Shown in pieces: positions 17,048-26,550 of a stretch of DNA of 64,000 bases. This stretch comes from Verrucomicrobiota bacterium (GTDB lineage Bacteria; Verrucomicrobiota; Verrucomicrobiia; Opitutales; Opitutaceae), in contig JACRKC010000086.1 of the NCBI GenBank assembly GCA_016235555.1, forward strand, positions 18,883-82,882, written 5' to 3'. Position 1 is the first letter of the stretch. The number at the start of each line of letters is the position of its first letter. The notes beneath the pieces were generated by a model that ran no database searches, was not told the DNA's origin, and saw nothing but the letters and a program-made list of their open reading frames with translations. The position numbers and the translations under genes were made by a program.

Positions 17048-17077
17048 GCAAGGTTCTGATAGCTTGACCAATTTAAG

Positions 17078-17112
17078 ACGGAAGAGGGCCTTTTGGTCTT
17101 CTTCCGTTTTTT
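17078..17112 (+). terminator. Rho-independent terminator or attenuator after the barrel gene
   Basis: Stem ACGGAAGA (17078-17085) pairs with TCTTCCGT (17100-17107), followed by a run of six T. It lies between the barrel gene and the Wza-like gene, which suggests that only part of the transcripts continue into the export genes. Confidence 0.75.
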
Positions 17113-17131
17113 GTCTCTGACACTTATTTGT

Positions 17132-17779
17132 ATGCTTAGAGTGCCACTTGTTGCGATTGCAGCTCTCACTTTTGCCGGCACGTCCCTGATGGCGGCCCAA
17201 GCTGATGCTGCGCTCAAAGATCGTGCGCCGGTTGGGGCCAGGGAAAGGAAGCGCTCGGAGTTCTCAAAGGTCGATTACGTGTTACAGCCCCTCGATATTT
17301 TAAAGGTTCAGGTGTTGCAGGAGGAGGAAATCAATCGACTGGGCGAGGTTCGTATTTCTCAAGAATATACCATCAATCTCCCGCTCATTGGCGCGGTAGA
17401 TCTGAAGGGCAAGACCGCTCAACAGGCCCGCGAGATCATTCGGGAGCGCTACGACCGCGACTACCTTGTCGATCCCCAAGTGCAGTTGCAGGTGATCGAA
17501 TACGGCAAACGCTTCGTCAACGTCATCGGTCAGGTCAACAAGCCTGGCGAAGTGCAATTCCCACAGGAGGAGGGGCTGACATTGGTGGAGGCCATTTCCC
17601 GTGCGGGCGGCCAGACCCGATTGGCCAACCTGAAAAAGGTCGTATTAAAACGGACTAATTTCGATGGGACGGTCGACGTTTCGACGATTAATGTCGAGGA
17701 TCTCATGAAAACCGAGAGCACGGATACCTATCCGTTGAGACCGGGTGATGTCATCACTGTCCCGGAACGTTCGATCTAA
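17132..17779 (+). CDS. Polysaccharide export protein, Wza-like (Poly_export/SLBB)
   Basis: 215 residues from ATG 17132: signal peptide MLRVPLVAIAALTFAGTSLM ending near AAQADA, then a polysaccharide-export domain (DYVLQPLDILKVQVLQEEEI, with INLPLIGAVDLKGKTAQQAR and YLVDPQVQLQV) and one SLBB domain (GQVNKPGEVQFPQEEGLTLV). It is short for Wza, with no lipobox Cys and no C-terminal outer-membrane helix, so it needs an outer-membrane partner; the preceding barrel is the obvious candidate. It ends 20 bases before the Wzc-like kinase gene. Confidence 0.88.
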   Translation: MLRVPLVAIAALTFAGTSLMAAQADAALKDRAPVGARERKRSEFSKVDYVLQPLDILKVQVLQEEEINRLGEVRISQEYTINLPLIGAVDLKGKTAQQAREIIRERYDRDYLVDPQVQLQVIEYGKRFVNVIGQVNKPGEVQFPQEEGLTLVEAISRAGGQTRLANLKKVVLKRTNFDGTVDVSTINVEDLMKTESTDTYPLRPGDVITVPERSI

Positions 17780-17799
17780 CCGTCTCCCGCATCCAACCG

Positions 17800-20028
17800 A
17801 TGGACTCATCAGAAAAACAAACCCAGCAGGGTGGCGGCAGCGGCTACGGCTACAACTACGGCGGTTATTCGGCGTCCGGCTATGGTTACGGCTACGGCGA
17901 CGGCGGAAACAGCTCGGGCGTTCAACGCAGCTTTCAAGACTACCTGCTGATCCTGCGGGAACGCGTCTGGTATGTGGTTGTGGTGTTCCTCGTCGTTTTT
18001 TCGAGTTCGTTGGTTTACACGCTGAGCAGCCCGAAGATTTACCAGTCGGCGGCCACTGTGCAGATATTCCGGCGGGATCCGAATGTCGTTCAGGTCCAGC
18101 AGGTGATGGACAACGACATCCGGTCTGCGGAAGATCTGAACACGCAGATCAAAATTCTCGAGAGCGTCAGCATCGTGCAAAATGTGGCCCAGCGTCTGAC
18201 CGGAGATGACCTGCGGGCCTTTCTTGCGCCCTATGAGCGCACTCCGGCCGACACCGCATTTGTCGCCGACCTCCTCTACAAAAACCGCAAGGTGGTTCCG
18301 CAACGGCTGACCTTGGTGGTCAATGTCACCTACCAGCATCCGGATCGGTTTGTCGCGGCCAAGGTCGCGAATTTTTTCGTCGATGAATACATCGACCACA
18401 ACAAGAAGCTGCGCATGGACGACTCGGTGAAGGCCTACGAGAATCTCAAGCAGCCGGCCGAGGAACAGCGCCGCAAAGTCGACCAGATCCAGCAGCGGCT
18501 GCAGGAATATAAGGAAAAGAGCGGAGCCATTTCGCTGGATAGTCGCAAGGACATCGTCAACGAGACGCTCAAGGCCATCAACCTTGAGGCCACCAAGGTC
18601 GCGCAGCTTCTCAATGTCGCCGATAACCGTCTCAACCAGGTCAAGGAACGCCGCGAGAAGGGGCTCGATCTCACCGAGCTGCCGTTCATCGCCTCCCAGC
18701 CCATCATCGCGCAGTTGCTCACTCGCCGGGCGGAGCAGCAGATTGTCATCGCGTCCCTAGGCAAGCGCTACCGCAAGCTGCACCCCGAGATGATCAAGAC
18801 CGCCTCGTCGCTGGATCAGACCGAGCGCGAGCTCAAAAAGGCCATCGACACCGCGTGCGCGCAGGTGGAGGCGGAGCATCAGGCGGCGGTCCGTCAGGAC
18901 GAGCAGGTCAAGGCGGACCTCGCGAAGCAAAAGGAAGAGTCGATCAACCTCGAGCGGCTGGCCCTCGACTACACCAAGAACGAGCGGGAATTGAAGACGA
19001 ACGAGGCGCTGCTCCAGAGCCTGTCGTCCCGCTCGCTCGAAACGATGCTCACTGGCGCGATCTCGACCCAAAACGCGCGCATCGTGGATCGCGCGGCGCC
19101 CGCACCCGAGAGCAAGCCCATCTCCCCGAATATCCCGCTCAACCTTGGCTTGGGCGTCGTCGGCGGTCTTGGCCTCGGTCTCGCCTTCGCCTTCTTCGTT
19201 GCGTTCATCGACGACCGGGTGAAGAGCTCCTACGACATTGAGGGGGTGGTCGGGCTGCCGCTGATCGGCATCATACCCCAGATCAAACGCATGGAGGCCA
19301 CCGACAAGGCGCAGATCGTGTTGAACAACGCCGACCGCCAGGTGGCGGAGGCCTTTTTGACCTTGCACTCGAGTCTGCGACTGAAGGACGAGAGTAAGAA
19401 CGCGAAGGCCATTCTCACCACGAGCACGATTCCCGGCGAGGGCAAATCGTTCACGACCACCAATCTCGCCCTTACCTTTGCCGCGCACGGAGAAAAGGTG
19501 ATCGTGATTGATTGTGACTTGCGTAAGCCCAACGTCCACAAGTCCTTCAAGATCGAAAACCTCAGGGGATTGATCGACATCTGCGCGGGCAAGGCGAAGT
19601 TCGAGGACGTAGTCGTGCGCGGGCCGCACGCCAATCTTGACATCCTGCCCGCCGGCGGTCGTGCGAAGAATCCGACCCAGATCCTCAACAGCAAAGCGTT
19701 CGAGCTCCTCATCTCCGATCTCAAGAAGCGTTATGATCGCGTCTTCGTGGACACGCCGCCGCTGGCTGCGGTGAGCGATGCGCTCATCATCCTGCCCCTG
19801 ATGGATGGTTCGATCTTCACGATCTTCTTCAACAAGGTGCGCCGCAAAGCCGCGCAGTTCGCCGCCAAGCGTCTGCTCGATGCCAACGTGCCGAACTTCG
19901 GTGCCGTGCTCAACGGCCTCAACCTTGCGGTCTCCGGCTACTACTACGCCCAATACTACGACAAATCCTACAAGGACTACTATGTCGTGATGGCGAAGCA
20001 GGAAGAAACGAGCCCGGAACGCGATTAG
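17800..20028 (+). CDS. Polysaccharide co-polymerase / tyrosine autokinase, Wzc-like
   Basis: 742 residues. The cytosolic N-terminus is unusual: about 30 residues of Tyr/Gly/Ser repeats (SGYGYNYGGYSASGYGYGYG). Then a Wzz domain with first membrane helix VWYVVVVFLVVFSSSLVY, a long coiled-coil periplasmic part, GNVR-like region and second helix NLGLGVVGGLGLGLAFAFFV. The BY-kinase domain has Walker A STIPGEGKSFTTTN, Walker A' VIVIDCDLRKPN and Walker B RVFVDTPPLAAVSDA. The tail is Tyr-rich (SGYYYAQYYDKSYKDYYVV), the usual autophosphorylation cluster. Role: controls chain length and export of exopolysaccharide with the Wza-like protein. Confidence 0.92.
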   Translation: MDSSEKQTQQGGGSGYGYNYGGYSASGYGYGYGDGGNSSGVQRSFQDYLLILRERVWYVVVVFLVVFSSSLVYTLSSPKIYQSAATVQIFRRDPNVVQVQQVMDNDIRSAEDLNTQIKILESVSIVQNVAQRLTGDDLRAFLAPYERTPADTAFVADLLYKNRKVVPQRLTLVVNVTYQHPDRFVAAKVANFFVDEYIDHNKKLRMDDSVKAYENLKQPAEEQRRKVDQIQQRLQEYKEKSGAISLDSRKDIVNETLKAINLEATKVAQLLNVADNRLNQVKERREKGLDLTELPFIASQPIIAQLLTRRAEQQIVIASLGKRYRKLHPEMIKTASSLDQTERELKKAIDTACAQVEAEHQAAVRQDEQVKADLAKQKEESINLERLALDYTKNERELKTNEALLQSLSSRSLETMLTGAISTQNARIVDRAAPAPESKPISPNIPLNLGLGVVGGLGLGLAFAFFVAFIDDRVKSSYDIEGVVGLPLIGIIPQIKRMEATDKAQIVLNNADRQVAEAFLTLHSSLRLKDESKNAKAILTTSTIPGEGKSFTTTNLALTFAAHGEKVIVIDCDLRKPNVHKSFKIENLRGLIDICAGKAKFEDVVVRGPHANLDILPAGGRAKNPTQILNSKAFELLISDLKKRYDRVFVDTPPLAAVSDALIILPLMDGSIFTIFFNKVRRKAAQFAAKRLLDANVPNFGAVLNGLNLAVSGYYYAQYYDKSYKDYYVVMAKQEETSPERD

Positions 20029-20044
20029 CGTTTTCCGTCCCTGA

Positions 20045-21025
20045 TTACCGCGCGGCGGCGCGGCTCAGCCGGTCGTTGATTGCCGCTGCGAGCCCCTTCC
20101 CCCGGGCGCGCTCGACGTGAATCCGCCGGAAGCCGCTTTGATCGAGCCGGCGCAGCAGCGCAAATAAACGCCGGGCGGCGCCGCTTAGGTCACCGCGGAT
20201 ATCCAGCCAGAAGACGTTGCGGCCGTGTCCGGCCGCGGGGCGCGCAAGAAAAACCCAGGCGTCCGCGGTAGCCCGCCTCACCGGCAGGTGGTCGTGCAGC
20301 AGGACCGGCGTTCGCGGGCTGTAGTGCCGTTTCATCATTCCGGGTGCAAGTTGCGGCGCGCCGCGCCGCGACCGATTGGCTTGCGCCACGGCTCGGCCCA
20401 GTATCCGCTCCAGTTCCGCCACTGTGACGGCACCTGGCCGCAGGAGCCGCGGTCGATGCGGGTCGCGGAGGTCGATGATCGTGGACTCGAGGCCGATTGA
20501 GCAGGGGCCACCGTTGAGCACGTAGCCGATTTTCCGCCCGAGTCCTTGGACGACGTGGTCGGCCGTGGTCGGACTGATGTAACCAAAGGGGTTGGCACTG
20601 GGAGCCGCGAGCGGAAGTCGTGTCTTCCGTAGCAGCGCACGCAGCGCGGGGTGGGCGGGCACGCGCACGGCCACACTTGGGCGTCCGGCCGTCACGATAG
20701 CTGGAATCACATCGCGTTTGGGCAGAACCATCGTCAAAGGTCCTGGCCAGAATTTGGCGGCCAGACGCAACGCGTCCGGATTGGTGTGGGCGATCGTATC
20801 GAGCTCCGCGACTGAGTAAATGTGAACGATCAACGGATCCTCAGTGGGGCGGTCCTTCGCGCGGAAGATTCGCCGGCAGGCGGCTGGATCGAGGGCGTTG
20901 GCGGCCAAGCCGTAGACTGTTTCGGTCGGGACACCCACCAACTCGCCACGTTGCAGGGCGGCCGCCAGGCGCGACAGGCTGCGCGGCGTGGGGCGGAAGA
21001 TGCGAGCAAGCGGGCTCCGTGGCAT
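20045..21025 (-). CDS. tsaC: L-threonylcarbamoyladenylate synthase (Sua5/TsaC type)
   Basis: 326 residues, the long Sua5 form. The YrdC domain has GELVGVPTETVYGLAANAL, KDRPTEDPLIVHI, WPGPLTMVLPK and SANPFGYISPT. The linker PGMMKRHYSPRTPV leads to a C-terminal Sua5 domain. It makes threonylcarbamoyl-AMP from Thr, bicarbonate and ATP for the t6A37 modification of tRNA. It is convergent with the kinase gene (16 bases between stops). Confidence 0.93.
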   Translation of the reverse strand: MPRSPLARIFRPTPRSLSRLAAALQRGELVGVPTETVYGLAANALDPAACRRIFRAKDRPTEDPLIVHIYSVAELDTIAHTNPDALRLAAKFWPGPLTMVLPKRDVIPAIVTAGRPSVAVRVPAHPALRALLRKTRLPLAAPSANPFGYISPTTADHVVQGLGRKIGYVLNGGPCSIGLESTIIDLRDPHRPRLLRPGAVTVAELERILGRAVAQANRSRRGAPQLAPGMMKRHYSPRTPVLLHDHLPVRRATADAWVFLARPAAGHGRNVFWLDIRGDLSGAARRLFALLRRLDQSGFRRIHVERARGKGLAAAINDRLSRAAAR

Positions 21026-21085
21026 GGCACGAAAAAAGCCGGAGCGGTGACACTCCGGCCGAAATGCGGGGCAAGGCAGACGGCC

Positions 21086-21280
21086 CTACTGGGCAAGCAG
21101 CATGTTGCGCGCGTGTTTGAGCGTCTTGGTGACGGCGCGCTGGTGCTTGGCGGAGAGATGGGTGTATTTTCGCGGCAGAATCTTGCCGGTGTCGGTGACG
21201 TAGTGCCGCATGACCTCCGGCGTCGTGAAAGGAATTTCCGCGGGCGTGGGAGTCTGCTGCTTCTGCTCGGTGGTGCTCAT
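21086..21280 (-). CDS. rpsR: Small ribosomal subunit protein bS18
   Basis: 64 residues: a short acidic/polar lead (MSTTEQKQQTPTPAEIPFTT) then the S18 core: TDTGKILPRKYTHLSAKHQR and AVTKTLKHARNMLLA, which includes the conserved PRK.T.L...HQR. It is slightly short and lacks the zinc Cys pattern. It is alone rather than in the usual rpsF-ssb-rpsR-rplI order and lies 60 bases downstream of the Sua5 start on the same strand, so both may share a transcript. No Shine-Dalgarno sequence precedes the ATG; CUCCC is found instead. Confidence 0.9.
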   Translation of the reverse strand: MSTTEQKQQTPTPAEIPFTTPEVMRHYVTDTGKILPRKYTHLSAKHQRAVTKTLKHARNMLLAQ

Positions 21281-21390
21281 GTCTTGAAAGGGAGGGGAGA
21301 AGGTGGGCCGCGGGAGTGCGGTGTCAACCCGCATTTTGGAGTGGAAAATGGCTTCGTTTGCCCGGACTTTCCGAGCCCTTGCACCATGCC

Positions 21391-21466
21391 GTCCCCGTAG
21401 CTCAACTGGATAGAGCAGCGGTTTCCTAAACCGCGCATCCCGGTTCAAGTCCGGGCGGGGATACCA
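21391..21466 (+). tRNA. tRNA-Arg (anticodon CCU)
   Basis: Complete cloverleaf: acceptor GTCCCCG pairs with CGGGGAT, D-arm GCTC...GAGC, anticodon stem GCGGT/ACCGC with loop TTCCTAA giving anticodon CCT (reads AGG), T-arm CCCGG TTCAAGT CCGGG. Discriminator A at 21463 and an encoded CCA at 21464-21466. No integrated element is visible on either side. Confidence 0.95.
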
Positions 21467-21511
21467 TGGGCGCTGGGCCGTCGTTGCGGCGACGTCATGG
21501 GTGCGAGGTGG

Positions 21512-24500
21512 TCAGGGTCTTTCGTCGACCGGTGCAATCTTGCCGTTAATTCGAACGGAGGCACCTGCGGGGGAAACGGACACCGGCACCGAGAATTCCC
21601 ACGGGAAATCTCGATCAACGAACTCCGACCGGTCGGTCGGAGTGGATTCGAGGGTGAGCGTGGCCTGGTGCAGCTGGTCGGGCGCGGCTGCGACGTAGAC
21701 ATAGCGGACCGGTGGTGCTGCGGGTGCCGCCACTGTCGTCTCCAACGCTGCGAGGTTTGTGCCGCCGACGCGAATGTGTCGCCAAGCTGCGGCTGTCGGT
21801 CGGGTCAGCTTTTCCGGGGGTGGCATCCGATGAGTCGGGATGTCGATCCGGGTCTGGTCGATTGTGATTGTGGCGATGCCGAGTGGGCCGAGTTCCAGCC
21901 TCGTGGCCGCGGCAGCGGTCAGCGTTGTGGTTCGTGGGGCAAGCGCCGCCGGAACGGAGTGTCACTTCCGCGCCCGCCAGACTGCGGCCCAGCGCCTTGG
22001 CGTCGAAACCCACCCGCACGCGCTGGCTGCCGGTCGATTGATTGAGCAGGACGACGTGAAATTTCCCGGCGCCGTGCGCGAGCACCCGGTCGATGAGGAC
22101 GTTATCCACGGTCGCGGCCGTGCGGTGGAGCCACGGCCAGGCCGGGTCCGAATAGACTCTTCCGGGCGCATGGCCGCGCAGCCGGTTGTCGAACCAGACA
22201 TAACCGCACTGTCGCACCGACGGAAATGTGACGGCGCCATGGGAGCGCACCTCGACATCCGTAAACAAGTAGTCGAGCACGTAGGCCGCGAAGGGCGGGA
22301 TGTGATGAACGTAAAGCCAGGTCACGTCCGGCCCCGTTTGCGGATAGTCGGTGCGCTGATGCCAGTCGGTGAACCCATCGAGGTAGTAACCCGGATAGTT
22401 GCCGAAACGACCGATCGTCGCGTTGCGCGCTGCGGTCCGGAAAGTCGCGTCGCCCGTCAGCGCCGCGAGGCGCAGGAGATTCGGCGCCCACGTGTTCATC
22501 GTGATGGGAGCGCAGTGGCCGACGCGCGAATAGGTGCTCGGTTGCTCCGCGCCCAGTCCCACCTGGCTGACTTGCCAGGCGGGCACGCGCTTCTCCGGCA
22601 GCCGCGCGGGTGGCAGATCGAATTTCGCCAGCTCGTCGGCGGGCTGTTGATCACCTTCGACGAAACCCATCCGGTAGCGCTTGTCGCCCTTCCACCAGAC
22701 GCGTGCGGCGCTGACATATTGGTTGTGAGCGTGGATGGTTGTCCCGGCATCCGGGATGAGTGGCTGCGTCCAGAGTGTGGTGACGAGCCATCGGGCGCCC
22801 TCTGCGGCGGCGTCGAGAAACCGCCGCTCGGCGGTCGATTCATAGAGGTGAAGCAAGCCCTCCCAGTCTGGCAGGAAACTGACGTTGACGAAAGGGACGG
22901 GGCCGAGGTCCTTGCTCGGCAGGCGAGTCAGGTTGGCTGCGATGTAGCGGTCGGCACTTGCGATCGCTTCGTCGCGCCAGCGCGCCTCGCCGGTCAGGCG
23001 AAACAGGGCCAGGGCGTCTTCGAATGGTTGGATGTGACTGTTGCTCCGCGTGAGTCGGGCGCGGCCGCCTTCGTCGAAGCACGCCTCGCCGAAAGCCGGA
23101 GTGAGGCCGTGGGTCATCTCGTAGGCGCCGGCGAAGACCGCGGCACCGTAGGCGGGGATCGGACCGCGCATGGCTTGGTGGCGGTAGTAGTTCGAGCCGA
23201 TCTCCCGTTCGGCGGCGAAGTGCGGGCTCGGCCGGGAGAGGAGGAATTCCAAGGCCGGCCGGGCGAAGCGCTCGTAAATCGCCGGGTCGCCGGTCAGGAG
23301 GTAGAAGCTGAGGTAGGTGAGGGGCGAGGCGTGCGTCACGACGTTGCGGCTCTCGATGTTCCACGGGCCTTTCGCCCGGACGTTCCAGCCCGCGGATTTT
23401 TCGTCGCGCAGCAGATCGAGCAGGTTGAGCGCAGCGTCGGACAACGACGCCGTCACGGGCTGCCGGTAATCGCGCAGGTTGAAATCCTCCTGTGCGACCG
23501 CCTGGTAGGCGCGATACCAGTCGCCGGACTCGATCCGCACGCGGAAACGAGCACGCACCACGTGGCGGCCGGCTGCTTCACTGCCCGGCTGACCGAGCAC
23601 CGGCGAGTAGATCAGCGGTTGCGCGAGGCCTGACTCGTTGCGGAGGCCGAGCGCAAACCGGGAGTTGTCCGCCGCCGGCCACTCGAAGGGAATCTCCGCC
23701 GGCTCGGCCACGAGCGCGTAGGCGATGCCCGCTTTTTGCACCAGCGCGATGGGCGTGGGCGTCTGCGCATTCTGCAGCAGCACCGGCTGCGCCGGGAAGC
23801 GCTTTCCGTGATACATCAGGGGCAAAAGCAGGAAGTCCGCCTCGCCGGGCGGCAACGCCACGAGGCCATGATAACCCAGTGAGACCCAGCCCGGCGCACT
23901 CGGCGTGAACTCGAGCGATAGTTGCGCCTCCGATCGATCCCCGGGCAGGTGCCAGCGTGCGGTCAGCCGTCCGGCGGCGAGCGGCGGAAATTCCAATACG
24001 ACCGTGCGCGCATCCACTTGGAGGGCGCGGATCGGACGTGACGCAAAGCACCGGGCCGATGCCCAGGGGGCGGTGGATGGCCCGAGGCGGCTTTGCACCG
24101 ACGCGCCGCCCGCGCCATACACCACGGTCGGACTGAATCCGATGTCCCAGGACGGGAACACTTGTCCGGCCGGGAGGTGCGGCCGGGCGTCGATTGGTCG
24201 GACGAGCACCCGGTAGCCTTCGGCGCCGGGGTTGCCGGTCACCGGTTGCCAGCCGGTGCCGGTCCGGCAGGCCGCCTCCATGGTGATCGCCGGCCCGGCG
24301 GACGAGGTCGCCCCGCGGAACGCGATGCGGAGCCGATCGTTGGCGAGCGTCGCCGCCACCGGGCCGCCCACGCTGGACAAGGGAGGCGGCAGGATGGCGC
24401 CCGCCCCCTCGTCCAGCTTCGCCTCGAGCGGCGTGGTGGTTGCGGGCTGCGCCTTGATTTGGGCCGGCAGGCCCTTGGGTGCGAAGGCCGGATCATCGCT

Positions 24501-24968
24501 GAGGAGGAGGGCGTCGCATCGGGCCGAGCCCGTGTGGCTCTCGCCGATGACGACCAGCGCTGGACCGGCGGGAAGCTCAAACCAACCACCGTCCTCCCAT
24601 TCCCAACCGCCGAGGCCGTCGCGACCGTGGCGACCAAAGACGACCGCTGAACGTTGCGTCCCGAGGCGAACCGTAAAATGGCGGATACCCGGGCGGTCGT
24701 GCGGGAAATCCTTGCTGCGCACCCACAGCCGCCAGCGGCCGGCGTGCGGAAGCACGATGGCTCCCGCCGCGGGCGCGATGCTCCCGCGCGGCGGCGCGAC
24801 CAGGAAGCCCGGCGCGGCGTTGGGCTCCTGGGTGCTTTGCCAGCCGCCGGGGGCCTCGAGTTTTTCGGCTTCCAGCAACAAGGAGGCCGCGCGCCCTCCG
24901 CTCGCTCCCGCCAGCAGCCCGAACAGGGCTGCGACCCGGCGCGCGACGGACCACTTTGCGAGAGGCAT
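21512..24968 (-). CDS. Large secreted protein with an alpha/alpha-toroid-like middle; apparent frameshift near its 3' end
   Basis: From ATG 24968: signal peptide MPLAKWSVARRVAALFGLLA. Then a beta-rich N-terminal region (GRWRLWVRSKDFPHDRPGI, like carbohydrate-binding or PA14-type folds), a large all-helical middle with repeated blocks such as FEDALALFRLTGEARWRDEA and LLHLYESTAERRFLDAAAEG (glycosidase-like alpha/alpha toroid), and a beta-rich C-terminus. The frame that encodes LAGAEVTLRS runs into arginine/histidine-rich nonsense after about 21960. The +1 frame continues sensibly (SVPAALAPRTTTLTAAAATR..., ending GKIAPVDERP) to a stop at 21512. A one-base indel around 21951-21968, in the real gene or in the assembly, explains this. 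Enzymatic activity is unknown; glycan-related by fold impression only. Confidence 0.7.
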
Positions 24969-25138
24969 ACGAGCATTCTCCCGGCTGCGATCGCTGGCTG
25001 CAAGCCGAGGACCGCCGTTGGTCTTTGGGCGGGGTGCCGCGTCGGGCGGTCCGGCCCCGTGCAGCTTTTGTCCAATTCTCGTCATCCGCTGATGCGGGCT
25101 TGCCGCGAGGGCCGTTAGCTCGCTCTGTTGAGCCCGTC

Positions 25139-26368
25139 ATGCGTCCGAAAAAAGTCGCCTTTCTCACCGCTGGCGGGCTCGCGCCCTGCCTCAACGCCGC
25201 GCTCGGCGGCCTCATCACCCGCTACACGGAAGTCGCGCCGGAGATCGAGCTGTTGTGCTATCGCGCGGGTTACAAGGGCCTGCTGCTCGGCGAGAGTATC
25301 GTGGTGACGGCCAAGGAGCGTGCCGCCGCCCAGATCCTCGTGCGTCATGGCGGCAGCGCCATCGGCAACAGCCGCGTCAAGCTCACCAACGTCAAGGACT
25401 GCCTGAAGCGCGGCCTGATCAAGGAGGGGCAGGATCCGCTGAAGGTCGCGGCGGACCAGTTGGTGCGCGACGGCGTCGATGTGCTGCACACGATCGGCGG
25501 CGACGACACCAATACGACGGCGGCCGATCTCGCGGCCTACCTGGCGAAGAACAATTACCAACTGACCGTCATCGGCCTGCCCAAGACCATCGATAACGAC
25601 GTCGTGCCCATCCGCCAGAGCCTCGGCGCCTACACCGCGGCCGATCAGGGCGCGGTTTTCTTCGATCATGTCGTGGCGGAATACGGCGCCAACCCGCGGA
25701 TGCTCATCATCCACGAAGTCATGGGCCGCAATTGCGGCTGGCTCACCGCGGCGACCGCGCGCGAGTATCTGCGCCGGCTGGATCGCGCCGAGTTCGTCCC
25801 CGGCCTCGGGCTTAGCCGCGAACACATCGCGATCCACGGTCTCTACATTCCGGAACTCGCGCTCGATGTCGCGGCCGAGGCGCAACGCCTTCGCGCGATC
25901 ATGGACCGGCTCGGCAACATCAATCTCTTTATCAGCGAGGGCGCGGGCGTGGAGAGCATCGTCGCCGAGATGACGGCGCGTGGACAGGAAGTTCCGCGCG
26001 ACGCCTTTGGTCACGTGAAACTCGACGCCATCAATCCCGGGAAGTGGTTCGGCGATCAGTTCGCCAAGATGATCGGCGCCGAAAAAGTGCTCGTGCAGAA
26101 GAGCGGCTATTTCTCGCGCGCCGCACCGGCCAACATCGCCGACGTCGCCTTGATCCGCGATTGCGTGCACCACGCGATCGAATGCGCCCTGCGCCGCGAG
26201 AGCGGTGTCGTGGGCCATGACGAGGAGCGGGGCGATGCGCTTCGGGCCATCGAGTTTGCGCGCATCAAGGGCGGAAAGCCCTTTGACGTGAGCGTCGGCT
26301 GGTTCCGGCAGATGCTCGCCGGCATCGGCCAGCCGGCGGGTGCCGCGGCCAGGCCGGCCGCGCACTGA
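25139..26368 (+). CDS. pfp: PPi-dependent-type 6-phosphofructokinase
   Basis: 409 residues of the PFK family: TAGGLAPCLNAALGGL at the nucleotide/PPi site, IGGDDTNTTAADLA, LPKTIDNDVVPIRQS, and VMGRNCGWLTAATAR. The second Asp in GGDD (where ATP enzymes have GGDG) is the established marker of pyrophosphate use, and the longer length agrees with PPi-PFKs. Reaction: fructose-6-phosphate plus PPi to fructose-1,6-bisphosphate plus Pi, reversible. No allosteric duplicated half. It starts 170 bases from the divergent secreted-protein gene. Confidence 0.9.
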   Translation: MRPKKVAFLTAGGLAPCLNAALGGLITRYTEVAPEIELLCYRAGYKGLLLGESIVVTAKERAAAQILVRHGGSAIGNSRVKLTNVKDCLKRGLIKEGQDPLKVAADQLVRDGVDVLHTIGGDDTNTTAADLAAYLAKNNYQLTVIGLPKTIDNDVVPIRQSLGAYTAADQGAVFFDHVVAEYGANPRMLIIHEVMGRNCGWLTAATAREYLRRLDRAEFVPGLGLSREHIAIHGLYIPELALDVAAEAQRLRAIMDRLGNINLFISEGAGVESIVAEMTARGQEVPRDAFGHVKLDAINPGKWFGDQFAKMIGAEKVLVQKSGYFSRAAPANIADVALIRDCVHHAIECALRRESGVVGHDEERGDALRAIEFARIKGGKPFDVSVGWFRQMLAGIGQPAGAAARPAAH

Positions 26369-26550
26369 TCCGACGCGATTCCGCTCTCCTGGTAACGGCG
26401 TCCGCCCCGCGCCGTCTTGGGCTGCGTATTTACCCCCGATTCGCAAGCGCGCGCTGGACAAAGCCGGTGCGCGCTTGAGAATGCCCCGATCCCAAGTCAT
26501 TGATCGCCCCGTTGCACCCGGACGCGGTCAGTTCTCCCCGTTGCCCCAAC

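Noticed and set aside
15914..20028. Complete exopolysaccharide biosynthesis cluster
   Set aside because: Only export/length-control genes are present; no glycosyltransferases, flippase or polymerase lie within the window, so only the export part is claimed.
21391..21511. Integrated element using the tRNA-Arg gene as attachment site
   Set aside because: No integrase and no repeat of the tRNA 3' end is seen downstream.
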